The position numbers were made by a program, and so were the translations under genes. This document shows positions 1 through 6,885 of a DNA stretch of 6,890 nt, piece after piece; position 1 is the stretch's first letter, and every line of letters begins with the position of its first letter. The DNA lies in NCBI GenBank assembly GCA_029573975.1, contig JAKQBU010000112.1, positions 1 through 6,890 of the forward strand, read 5' to 3'. This stretch comes from Planctomycetota bacterium (GTDB taxonomy: Bacteria > Planctomycetota > Phycisphaerae > Sedimentisphaerales > SM23-30). The notes below the pieces were generated by a model. The model was not told where the DNA came from and made no database searches. It saw only the letters and a program-made list of their open reading frames with translations.

Positions 1-710
1 GGTACGGCCCGTGGAGATGCGATCCGAGTTTTTCCGGCTCGATCTGGGACCGCTGGATCTTTCGGAATCTGTATGTAACCGGCTGCGAAGGCGGACTGGG
101 CGTGGATATCACTTCGGACAAGGGGGTTGAGTTTTCCATCCTGGTCGAGAACTGTGTAGGGATCGGGCGTTTTGCCGGGGCGGCGGTCATGGCCCATACC
201 CCCCGGGCGGGTGAGCCGGTCCTGTTCAAGGACAGCTATTTTGTGAATCTGGACTGGTGGGGAGATGCCGGGGCGGCGTATGTTCGCGGCGAGAGCACGG
301 CCATGCCCGATATTCCCCACGCCACCTTTGAGAACTGCACGCTGGTCAGTCCCGACAACGCCCTGCAGGCGGGCTGGCCGGGCGTGGATGATTTATACAC
401 CCGGGTCAAATTCAAGAACTGCCGCCTGATCGTGCTCAATTTCTCGCAGCCGCGCGGCACGCCCTCGTCCGGGATCATCTGCTGCGGCTGCAAGGACGGC
501 AAGCAGCTTCATGTTGACTTCGAGGACTGCACCCTGATGGGTTACAAGGTTTTTGGAGTCCGGGAGGGGGAGGTTTCCTACACCACCAGGGGGAAGGTCC
601 GCGCGTATGTCCAGTATGAGCAGGCGGTGCCGGAGGGGATGGAACGGCTTCGGTACTGGCCCACCGAGACCTTTGACGAGATGGTTCCCGAACGGTTCCA
701 GAACAAATGA
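1..710 (+). CDS. Right-handed parallel beta-helix (pectate-lyase-like) protein, 5' truncated
   Basis: The frame is open from the window edge (first complete codon at 3) to the TGA at 708-710, giving 235 C-terminal residues; the true start is upstream. The sequence repeats a short beta-strand motif of the type F-x-N/D-C-x-L: VENC at residues 48-51 of the fragment, FKDSYF at 75-80, FENCTL at 109-114, FKNCRL at 137-142 and FEDCTL at 173-178. Spacing is about 27-36 residues and Cys recurs at the same place, as expected for stacked coils of a right-handed beta-helix. Such folds occur in pectate lyases, polygalacturonases and other polysaccharide-active secreted proteins. The tail after about residue 185 (ending RYWPTETFDEMVPERF) leaves the repeat pattern and I cannot assign it. 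No catalytic residues are identifiable in this part, so it may be an enzyme or a non-catalytic binding protein. It lies 32 nt before a fucosidase fusion gene and is probably in the same operon. The fold is fairly secure; the function is open. Confidence 0.72.
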   Translation, partial: YGPWRCDPSFSGSIWDRWIFRNLYVTGCEGGLGVDITSDKGVEFSILVENCVGIGRFAGAAVMAHTPRAGEPVLFKDSYFVNLDWWGDAGAAYVRGESTAMPDIPHATFENCTLVSPDNALQAGWPGVDDLYTRVKFKNCRLIVLNFSQPRGTPSSGIICCGCKDGKQLHVDFEDCTLMGYKVFGVREGEVSYTTRGKVRAYVQYEQAVPEGMERLRYWPTETFDEMVPERFQNK

Positions 711-731
711 GAGGTATGCCAGTGCATCGAT

Positions 732-738
732 AAAGGAG
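732..738 (+). promoter_or_regulatory. Ribosome binding site of the GH29-GH123 gene
   Basis: AAAGGAG lies 4 nt before the ATG at 743. It matches the anti-Shine-Dalgarno consensus well, although the spacer is short. It supports this ATG, which also gives a complete signal peptide. The 32-nt gap (711-742) shows no hairpin and no obvious promoter, which fits cotranscription with the upstream gene. Confidence 0.75.
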
Positions 739-742
739 TCCC

Positions 743-3406
743 ATGTATTCCCGAAGTCTGAAACGATTATCCGGTTTGGTTTGTCTGCTGGTTTTGTTTT
801 TCGCGTTGGGAAACCGGCTGGTGACGGCCGCTCCTGAGAGTGCGAAAAATGAAAAAGGCATTCAGACTCAGGAGTTGAAAAATCTGAAGTTTGGGATGTT
901 CATCTGCTGGTCATTCAGCACCTTTTCAGATCAGGAATGGACCCCGGGCGTCAAAGAACTGAGTTATTTCAATCCCAGCGGTATGGATACGGACCAGTGG
1001 TGCCGGGTGGCCAGGGAGGCGGGGATGGGATATATTTTGTTTCTGACCAAGCATCATGACGGTTTTTGCCTGTGGGATACAAAAACTACCGACTGGAAGG
1101 TCACCAAAAGCCCGCTGGGGCAGGATGTGCTGGCGGCGGTGAAAAAGTCCTGCGATAAGTACGGTTTGAAGCTGGCCCTGTATTTTTCGGAAGGCGACTG
1201 GACCTGGCCGGGTGCGGAAACGCCTGCTACAGGCAGCGACAAGTTTGTGGGCGGGAAAAACGCGGAATGGAAGAAGGCACAGTTGCAGGAACTGCTCACC
1301 CAGTACGGCCCGATTGCCTATATCTGGTTTGACCATGCCCAGGGGGACGGCGGTCTCGATCATATCGAAACAGCCAACTATGTGAAATCTATCCAGCCAG
1401 GTTGCTTTGTGGGATTCAATCACGGCCAGACGGCTGGGGATCTGCGGGCGGGGGAATACGGAAAGCCCGGCCCGCTGGATAATCCGGAAGCCGGCGGATT
1501 CAATAAGGCGGTGAGTGAGGAATATTTGATTGCGGAGTTTGCGATTCCGATTTTAGGCGATCAGGGGCGCTGGTTTTATACCAATCCGGGAAACGATGCG
1601 GTGGCCCGTTCGGCGGAGGAGATTTTCAGCCTTTATCAGGAGGGAGTGAAATACGGCAATCTTTTCTCGCTCGATATCGGCCCCGACCGGGCGGGCAAAC
1701 TTCGTGAAATCGATGTGAAGACTCTACAGGAAGTTGGCAGCCTCATCCGGGAGGCCACCCCCCTATCATACACCATTTCCGTTCTTTCCCCCCTGCTCAA
1801 GCTGCGGCCGGAGGAGAGTTATACGGGGCCGGACCAGCGGTACATTCATCTGGCGGCGGCCCGGGGGGAGGCCGAGAGCAGCCAGGTGCGGATAACCGCG
1901 CAGAAAGACATATCGAATATGACCGTTACCGCATCGGAGCTGACCGAGCCCGGCGGCGCTGTCATCCAGCCGGAGATTTCAGTCGTCGGATATGTGCCGG
2001 TGGAAAAGCCCACGCCTGGCGGTTTCGGAACACCGGGGCAATACCCGGATCCGCTGCTGCCGTTGCAACCGTTTTCCATCAAAAAAGAGGAGGCAAAATC
2101 TCTCTGGGTAACTGCCTGGGTACCTCAAGACGCCCCTTCCGGTGATTATAAAGGAAAGATCCAGATTACTGCAGAAGGCGATAGACCTTCCCATGTCGAG
2201 GTGGAACTCCAGGTGTTCCATGTGAATATACCTGTTCAGAGTAAGCTTCGCTCCTTGTTTTTGATATGGGGACAAGGTGCCAGGGAAGAACTCTATGGCA
2301 AAAAAAGATGGGAGGAGGATCTGAGGGATCCATTTTACGAACAGCTCTTACGTTATCGGTTAAATGCTTCTCCCCCCACCATTCCCTGGGATACTGTTTT
2401 CACAAAACAGCCGGATGGAAAATGGGATGCTGACTGGAATGAATTTGATCAACAGGTAAAATACTGGATGGGCAAGGGAACCACTTTTTTCCGAACCGGT
2501 GGAATTATTGGCTGGCCAGGTGTGGATAATCTGGCCGGCAGCGATTCTCCCCAAGACAAGGCAACTCGTAACGAATGGGCCGGGAAACTGACATTGCTGG
2601 ACCAGCATCTGGCGGAAATGAAATGGGAGAAGATGTTTGGCATCTATGCCTTTGATGAACCGGGGATATCCCCTGATTATCCGGAAAAGGGCGATACGAC
2701 CGGGCCGGAAAACGCCGCCAAAATAAGAGAGTTCGCACAATTCGTCCACTCCCACGCCCCGCATCTGCGGATATTGATGGTTACCTGTGACCCTGCGTAT
2801 GAAGATGTGAAGCTGGATGTACCGGCTTATACCTGGGTACCGCATATCAATCATTTTCACCCGGATTTCCAGAAGCGGCGGCAGGCGATGGGGGAACCAA
2901 GCTGGATGTATGTCTGCATCACCACGGTTTATGTACCGGAGTTTCCGGATATCTGGCGGATCGACCGCAGCGGCACCTCGCACCGTGCCATCGGCTGGTG
3001 GCTGAGCCGCTACCGGTGCGACGGATTCCTGTACTGGGCGGTGGATTACTGGCCGCACGATGTTTTTGCCAATCCGACGGCCTATCCCGGCGGAAATGGC
3101 GACGGATTTCTTTTTTACCCGGCTCCGGACAAGACCTCACCCCCCTACCCTTCCGTTCGGCTGGAAATTATCCGCGACGGATTTGAAGATTACGACCTGT
3201 TCTATTTGCTGAGGGAAAGGGTAACGCAGCTTCGCGGCCAAGGGAACATCACCGAACAGCAGGTAGAAATGATGCGGCAGGCGGAACATATTTTGAAACT
3301 GGAAGATTATTTTCCTGCTATCAGCAGCTTTCCGGATGATCCAATGCTGTATGAAAATCAGCATCGCAAGGTTTTGCGGCTGCTGGAGAGTCTGAACCAA
3401 TCATAA
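743..3406 (+). CDS. Secreted fusion: GH29 alpha-L-fucosidase barrel + GH123/DUF4091-type glycosidase
   Basis: An 887-residue protein that probably hydrolyses glycans outside the cytoplasm. Residues 1-30 form a signal peptide: a basic start (KR at 7-8), a hydrophobic core at about 10-22 and a likely cut near A29/A30. Residues about 45-340 form a GH29 barrel with the signature TKHHDGF (102-108), SEGDW (149-153), QELLTQYGP (182-190) and IWFD, where D197 is the expected nucleophile. E238 in RAGEYG lies 41 residues later, matching the spacing of the acid/base Glu in the Thermotoga fucosidase as I recall it. GNLFSLDIGPDRAGKL (305-320) is the usual end of the barrel. Residues about 345-500 resemble the N-terminal beta-sandwich of GH123 (pDPLLP, LWVTAWVPQDAPSGDY). 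Residues about 501-885 resemble the GH123/DUF4091 barrel: YAFDEP carries the adjacent D638-E639 pair that GH123 beta-N-acetylgalactosaminidases use in substrate-assisted catalysis, followed by GFLYWAVDYW (761-770), NGDGFLFYP (785-793) and SVRLEIIRDGFEDYD (804-818). The GH29 family is secure. For the second half, the DUF4091/GH123 fold is likely but GalNAc specificity is inferred, because many DUF4091 proteins are uncharacterised. Confidence 0.88.
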   Translation: MYSRSLKRLSGLVCLLVLFFALGNRLVTAAPESAKNEKGIQTQELKNLKFGMFICWSFSTFSDQEWTPGVKELSYFNPSGMDTDQWCRVAREAGMGYILFLTKHHDGFCLWDTKTTDWKVTKSPLGQDVLAAVKKSCDKYGLKLALYFSEGDWTWPGAETPATGSDKFVGGKNAEWKKAQLQELLTQYGPIAYIWFDHAQGDGGLDHIETANYVKSIQPGCFVGFNHGQTAGDLRAGEYGKPGPLDNPEAGGFNKAVSEEYLIAEFAIPILGDQGRWFYTNPGNDAVARSAEEIFSLYQEGVKYGNLFSLDIGPDRAGKLREIDVKTLQEVGSLIREATPLSYTISVLSPLLKLRPEESYTGPDQRYIHLAAARGEAESSQVRITAQKDISNMTVTASELTEPGGAVIQPEISVVGYVPVEKPTPGGFGTPGQYPDPLLPLQPFSIKKEEAKSLWVTAWVPQDAPSGDYKGKIQITAEGDRPSHVEVELQVFHVNIPVQSKLRSLFLIWGQGAREELYGKKRWEEDLRDPFYEQLLRYRLNASPPTIPWDTVFTKQPDGKWDADWNEFDQQVKYWMGKGTTFFRTGGIIGWPGVDNLAGSDSPQDKATRNEWAGKLTLLDQHLAEMKWEKMFGIYAFDEPGISPDYPEKGDTTGPENAAKIREFAQFVHSHAPHLRILMVTCDPAYEDVKLDVPAYTWVPHINHFHPDFQKRRQAMGEPSWMYVCITTVYVPEFPDIWRIDRSGTSHRAIGWWLSRYRCDGFLYWAVDYWPHDVFANPTAYPGGNGDGFLFYPAPDKTSPPYPSVRLEIIRDGFEDYDLFYLLRERVTQLRGQGNITEQQVEMMRQAEHILKLEDYFPAISSFPDDPMLYENQHRKVLRLLESLNQS

Positions 3407-3422
3407 CAAAAAGCGATTCGAT

Positions 3423-3428
3423 GGAGTG
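3423..3428 (+). promoter_or_regulatory. Ribosome binding site that decides the start of the GH2 gene
   Basis: GGAGTG begins at 3423. Its GGAG core (3423-3426) lies 8 nt before the ATG at 3435, which is ideal spacing. An in-frame GTG at 3426 overlaps this motif and has no Shine-Dalgarno sequence of its own, so ATG 3435 is the better start. The gap after the previous stop (3407-3434, 28 nt) has no terminator-like hairpin. Confidence 0.7.
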
Positions 3429-3434
3429 AAGCTC

Positions 3435-6400
3435 ATGGAAAGAAAAATCCAGCAGATTATGGTAACGTTGGTTTTGTTGGCAGTTCCGGCATTCATCCAG
3501 GCCGTTACACCGGCGCCGGAGGAGATGGCTGAAGCCCGGCGTTTTGCGGCGAACAAGTTCGGCAGCCATCCCATGGCCCCCCGCCCGACCATCAGCCTGG
3601 ATGGAATCTGGAATTTTGCAACGGATCCCGATAATCGAGGCGAAACGGAAAAATGGTACCTGCCTGGGGTACAACTGCCCGCGATGCCGCTGCCGGGCTA
3701 CGCCCCCACCGCCGACGGGACGATTCGTGTGCCGGGTATCTGGGACAATCAGGGTTACGGCAGCGAAACCAAGAAGGTCCGCCATAATTTTATCGGCAAA
3801 GGGTGGTACAAACGGCAGGTGGAGATTCCCGCCTCCTGGGCCGGTCAGCATACCTTTCTGATTGTCACCGGCGCCAGCCGCTACACCAAAGTCTGGCTCA
3901 ACGATCAATTCCTGGGCGAGCACATCGGCTTTTTGTCGGTACAGGAATACGATCTGACGCCCTACCTGGCAGCCGGCCAGACCGTCACCCTGACCATCCA
4001 AGTGGATTCGAAACAGCGCTGGGAGGTCGATGCCCTGTACGGCGCCTGTACCCTGGCGGATTTCATGGATATCCCCTGGGGTGGGATCTGGGGGCATGTA
4101 TTCCTAGAGGCACGAGCCGATGTCTGGCTGAGCGAGCTGTTCGTCCAGCCCAACCTGGCCGACTCCACCTGTTCGGCCAGTGCCGTGCTTAACGGCAAAA
4201 CGGACTCCGCCGACACCGCACGATTGGAAGTATTCGATGCCGACGGCCGATGCGTGGCAGATGCCCTGTTGAAAATAGATCCGCAAATTACCGCCGGCCA
4301 GACGGTAAGCCTCCAGGCCGCCATTCCCGAGGCAAAACTCTGGACCCCCGATAGCCCAACGCTTTATACGGCCCGGCTGAGCCTGCTGCAAAACAATCAG
4401 GTCCTGGACGCGGTGGAAAGCCGCTTCGGGATGCGGCAATTCACCATCGAGGGACCCTACCTGCTGCTGAACGGCAAGCGGCTTATGCTGTGCGGGTATG
4501 GCGACGACCACATCTACCCCGAACAGATGGCCATGCCCAGCGACAAGGAGCTGCACCTGGCCCGCCTGGGCACGATTAAATCCTTCGGCTTCAACCACGT
4601 CCGCCATCACAGCTCTATCATGCCGCCGGAATATTATGAGGCGTGCGACGAACTGGGTATCATCAGTACCGCCGAATTTCCGATCTGTTATCATATCTAC
4701 CTGCCCGGCGTGGGCACCACCTGGCTGAAATCCGTCCCCGCCGGCACCGATCCCGCCCCCGCCATCGAAACCTATGGCCGGGAGTGGACCGCCGTAATCA
4801 AGCAATATCGAAACCATCCTTCAATTATCTGCTGGGTCATGGGCAATGAGTTGTCCCAGTATGATAATCTTGCCAAGCCGACGGCTCTTTTCGCCGAGAT
4901 TGCCCATCGGCTGGATCCCGTGCGTTTTTTCATGGATTCGGATGGGGTGGCGGAGAGTGTTTTACAGGATCCGAAAACGGATCGGGACACGCTGGATTTC
5001 TACGCCATTCAGTTCAACGAAGGCAGCAATCCGCTCGACAATCCGGCCAAGTTTCGATTCCCCCGGCCCATCAAGCCCGCCATCTCTCATGAGGCGGGCA
5101 ATTACGTCACCTTTTCGCGGCCTGATTTAGCGGCCCAGTTCCAGCACAATATCAAGCCGTTCTGGCTGACGGAGGGCCTGGCCAAACTGGAAAAGATGGG
5201 GCTGCTGGCGGAAGCCGACCAATGGGCCGAAAAATCCGAGCGGCTCTACGCCCTCTGCCATAAATACAACCTGGAAGCCCTGCGCCTGAATCCGTATGTC
5301 TGCGGCTACCACTGGTGGCTGTTCCAGGATTACTGGACCAGTTCCAACGGCCTGGTGGACCACTACTTCCGTCCCAAGTCGATTACGCCGAAGGAAGTGC
5401 TGCAATTCAATAATGACATAGTTTTGCTCCAGGATGGATTACAGCGGACCTATCGCGGTAAAAGCCGGTTGGATCTGAAGCTTCTGGTGTCGAATTTTTC
5501 TTCCGGGCCGCTGCCGGGCGAGCTTACCTGGGAGGTCAAAGCCGGTAATCAATCGATAGCCAGACAACAAATTTCTCTGCAACCGGTTCCCCAGGGCGAA
5601 CTGGCTGAAATCACTCCGATCGGCCTGGATTTGCCGGATATGGCCGCCCCCACGAAACTGAAAATCACGGTGGAGCTGAATGCCGGGGATAGACATTTCA
5701 CTAACGACTGGACCTCCTGGCTCTATCCGGCCGTAATTGCTCCTGCGCCCGGTTCCACTGCCGTCTATGCGGATGAAATCTATCTCCAGAAGTTCCCCGG
5801 CTGGAAACTTCAGCCCCTGCCCGCCGATGGCGAACTGGCCAGCCGCGCTGTGTACCTGACCAGTTGCCCCGCCGATCCGCGTATCATTGACGCCCTGCAA
5901 CGGGGCGCCGCCGTCGTAGCCCTGGAAGGCGCCGGCCAGTTCCTGAATTCCACTGCCATTACCTTTCGAACCAGTTGGTGGCGGGCCGACGAATACAAAA
6001 ATCAAACAGGGACATATGTTTATGACCATCCCGTGACCCGCTCCATCGCCCCGGATGGGTGGTGCGACGAGGGCTGGTTCCACCTGATCGAAGGGGCAAC
6101 GAAATTCCATCTGGAAAACGTTCCCGCCCCTCCCCAGGTCATTATCCGCGCCCTGCCCGGCATCATTCTCGTCAAGGATGAGGCCCTGCTGTTTGAAGCG
6201 GGAGTCGGGAAGGGATGTCTGCTGGTTAGCGGCCTGAATCACCAGCAGGCCCAGGGCCGGCCGGAAAACGAATGGCTGATCGCCCGGCTGCTTGATTATG
6301 CCGCTACCTTCCCCCGGCCCGCCGCCGCCTGGCCGGCCTCTTTTCTCTCCGTCGTTTCCCTTGCACCGGAAGGGTGTTTGGGCGGTTATCGCCGTCTTAT

Positions 6401-6845
6401 CGCCAACGAAGGTGAAGACGGGAACTGGTATTCGTATCGGGAAGACCATGCCCGTGTGTTTATTTGTCGGCAAACCCAACCCGGAAATCGAATCACCTGG
6501 GAAACCGTTCCGGTCCCCACCGAACCGGCTGGCGATCCGGTCACATTTGTCTTTGCCGGTGGACTGGGTTTCAGTTCCGAGCCGAAAACGGAAGGTTTTG
6601 TGCTGGAAATCAACGGCCAGGATATGATCCGCTTCGACATGCCCGCCCCGGAGCGGTGGGTAAGCGACGACCGGCAGGTGGAACTGCGGTTTGAGGTCAG
6701 CCGCACCATCTCCGTGGACCAGTTCGGCCTGTTTTATTTGAACGTCCCTATTAAAATGCTGGAGCCGGGCGCCCCCTGCCGCCTGAGCGTCCGCTCCCTG
6801 GGAACCGGCAGCCAGCGCTGGTTCGGCCTGAATCCCTATTATTAA
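3435..6845 (+). CDS. Secreted glycoside hydrolase family 2 enzyme with C-terminal amidotransferase-like and beta-rich domains
   Basis: A 1136-residue retaining exo-beta-glycosidase, most likely beta-galactosidase-like and exported. Residues 1-23 form a signal peptide: ERK, then a hydrophobic core at 8-21, with a likely cut after A23. Residues about 48-228 are the GH2 sugar-binding jelly roll (ISLDGIWNF at 53-61, IRVPGIWDNQGYG at 97-109, GWYKRQVEIP at 123-132). Residues about 229-335 are the Ig-like domain, ending in LWTPDSPTLYTARL and FGMRQF. Residues about 339-665 are the TIM barrel: FGFNHVRHH (384-392), acid/base E472 in WVMGNEL, nucleophile E553 in SHEAG, and GYHWWLFQDYW (624-634). Residues about 765-960 resemble a class I glutamine-amidotransferase/ThuA-like domain, without recognised catalytic residues. 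Residues about 985-1136 are beta-rich (FVFAGGLGF, RWVSDDRQVELRFEV, GLFYLNVP, SQRWF) and may bind carbohydrate. The N-x-K motif that beta-glucuronidases use for the carboxylate is not seen after the barrel's WW segment, which argues against glucuronidase. The sugar specificity cannot be fixed from sequence. Starting at GTG 3426 would add three residues. The gene follows the GH29-GH123 gene by 28 nt and is probably cotranscribed with it. Confidence 0.87.
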   Translation: MERKIQQIMVTLVLLAVPAFIQAVTPAPEEMAEARRFAANKFGSHPMAPRPTISLDGIWNFATDPDNRGETEKWYLPGVQLPAMPLPGYAPTADGTIRVPGIWDNQGYGSETKKVRHNFIGKGWYKRQVEIPASWAGQHTFLIVTGASRYTKVWLNDQFLGEHIGFLSVQEYDLTPYLAAGQTVTLTIQVDSKQRWEVDALYGACTLADFMDIPWGGIWGHVFLEARADVWLSELFVQPNLADSTCSASAVLNGKTDSADTARLEVFDADGRCVADALLKIDPQITAGQTVSLQAAIPEAKLWTPDSPTLYTARLSLLQNNQVLDAVESRFGMRQFTIEGPYLLLNGKRLMLCGYGDDHIYPEQMAMPSDKELHLARLGTIKSFGFNHVRHHSSIMPPEYYEACDELGIISTAEFPICYHIYLPGVGTTWLKSVPAGTDPAPAIETYGREWTAVIKQYRNHPSIICWVMGNELSQYDNLAKPTALFAEIAHRLDPVRFFMDSDGVAESVLQDPKTDRDTLDFYAIQFNEGSNPLDNPAKFRFPRPIKPAISHEAGNYVTFSRPDLAAQFQHNIKPFWLTEGLAKLEKMGLLAEADQWAEKSERLYALCHKYNLEALRLNPYVCGYHWWLFQDYWTSSNGLVDHYFRPKSITPKEVLQFNNDIVLLQDGLQRTYRGKSRLDLKLLVSNFSSGPLPGELTWEVKAGNQSIARQQISLQPVPQGELAEITPIGLDLPDMAAPTKLKITVELNAGDRHFTNDWTSWLYPAVIAPAPGSTAVYADEIYLQKFPGWKLQPLPADGELASRAVYLTSCPADPRIIDALQRGAAVVALEGAGQFLNSTAITFRTSWWRADEYKNQTGTYVYDHPVTRSIAPDGWCDEGWFHLIEGATKFHLENVPAPPQVIIRALPGIILVKDEALLFEAGVGKGCLLVSGLNHQQAQGRPENEWLIARLLDYAATFPRPAAAWPASFLSVVSLAPEGCLGGYRRLIANEGEDGNWYSYREDHARVFICRQTQPGNRITWETVPVPTEPAGDPVTFVFAGGLGFSSEPKTEGFVLEINGQDMIRFDMPAPERWVSDDRQVELRFEVSRTISVDQFGLFYLNVPIKMLEPGAPCRLSVRSLGTGSQRWFGLNPYY

Positions 6846-6876
6846 AGCCGATAAAAAGCTATTGGTATTCCACGCC

Positions 6877-6885
6877 AGGATGGAG
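6877..6885 (+). promoter_or_regulatory. Possible ribosome binding site or start of the next gene
   Basis: AGGATGGAG lies 31 nt after the GH2 stop codon. It could be a Shine-Dalgarno site for a start just beyond the window edge (GGAG at 6882-6885). Alternatively the ATG at 6880-6882 could be the start itself, with AGGA overlapping it. The same GATGGAGT string precedes the GH2 gene (3420-3427). The remaining 45-nt tail shows no stem-loop plus T-run, so transcription probably continues. The window ends too early to decide. Confidence 0.3.

Noticed and set aside
102..104. GTG at 102 as the start of the beta-helix gene
   Set aside because: The frame is open back to the window edge, the upstream residues continue the same style (RNLYVTGC), and no Shine-Dalgarno site precedes 102. 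The gene is 5' truncated.
711..742. Terminator or promoter in the first gene gap
   Set aside because: Only 32 nt, with no inverted repeat followed by T residues and no convincing -35/-10 pair.
782..784. Cys14 of the fusion protein as a lipoprotein cysteine
   Set aside because: The preceding residues GLV do not fit a lipobox, and the Cys lies inside the hydrophobic core instead of at its end.
743..3406. Two separate genes broken by a frameshift or missed stop
   Set aside because: The frame is continuous. No internal start with a Shine-Dalgarno site or signal peptide stands out at the domain border near 1760.
3426..3428. GTG at 3426 as the start of the GH2 gene
   Set aside because: It overlaps the GGAGTG site that properly serves ATG 3435, and no other ribosome binding site lies upstream of it.
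2360..4097. Long - strand open frames (2360-3058 and 3321-4097)
   Set aside because: They are antisense to well-supported hydrolase genes, one spans a gene junction, and neither shows a recognisable domain.
5439..6479. 346-codon open frame on the - strand
   Set aside because: It lies wholly inside the GH2 gene. Its translation is low in complexity with many Gly, Pro and Gln and matches no family I recognise, so it is a by-product of C-rich coding on the other strand.
3435..6845. Beta-glucuronidase as the specific activity of the GH2 gene
   Set aside because: The N-x-K carboxylate-binding motif expected after the last barrel strands is not seen; the stretch reads SSNGLVDHYFRPK.
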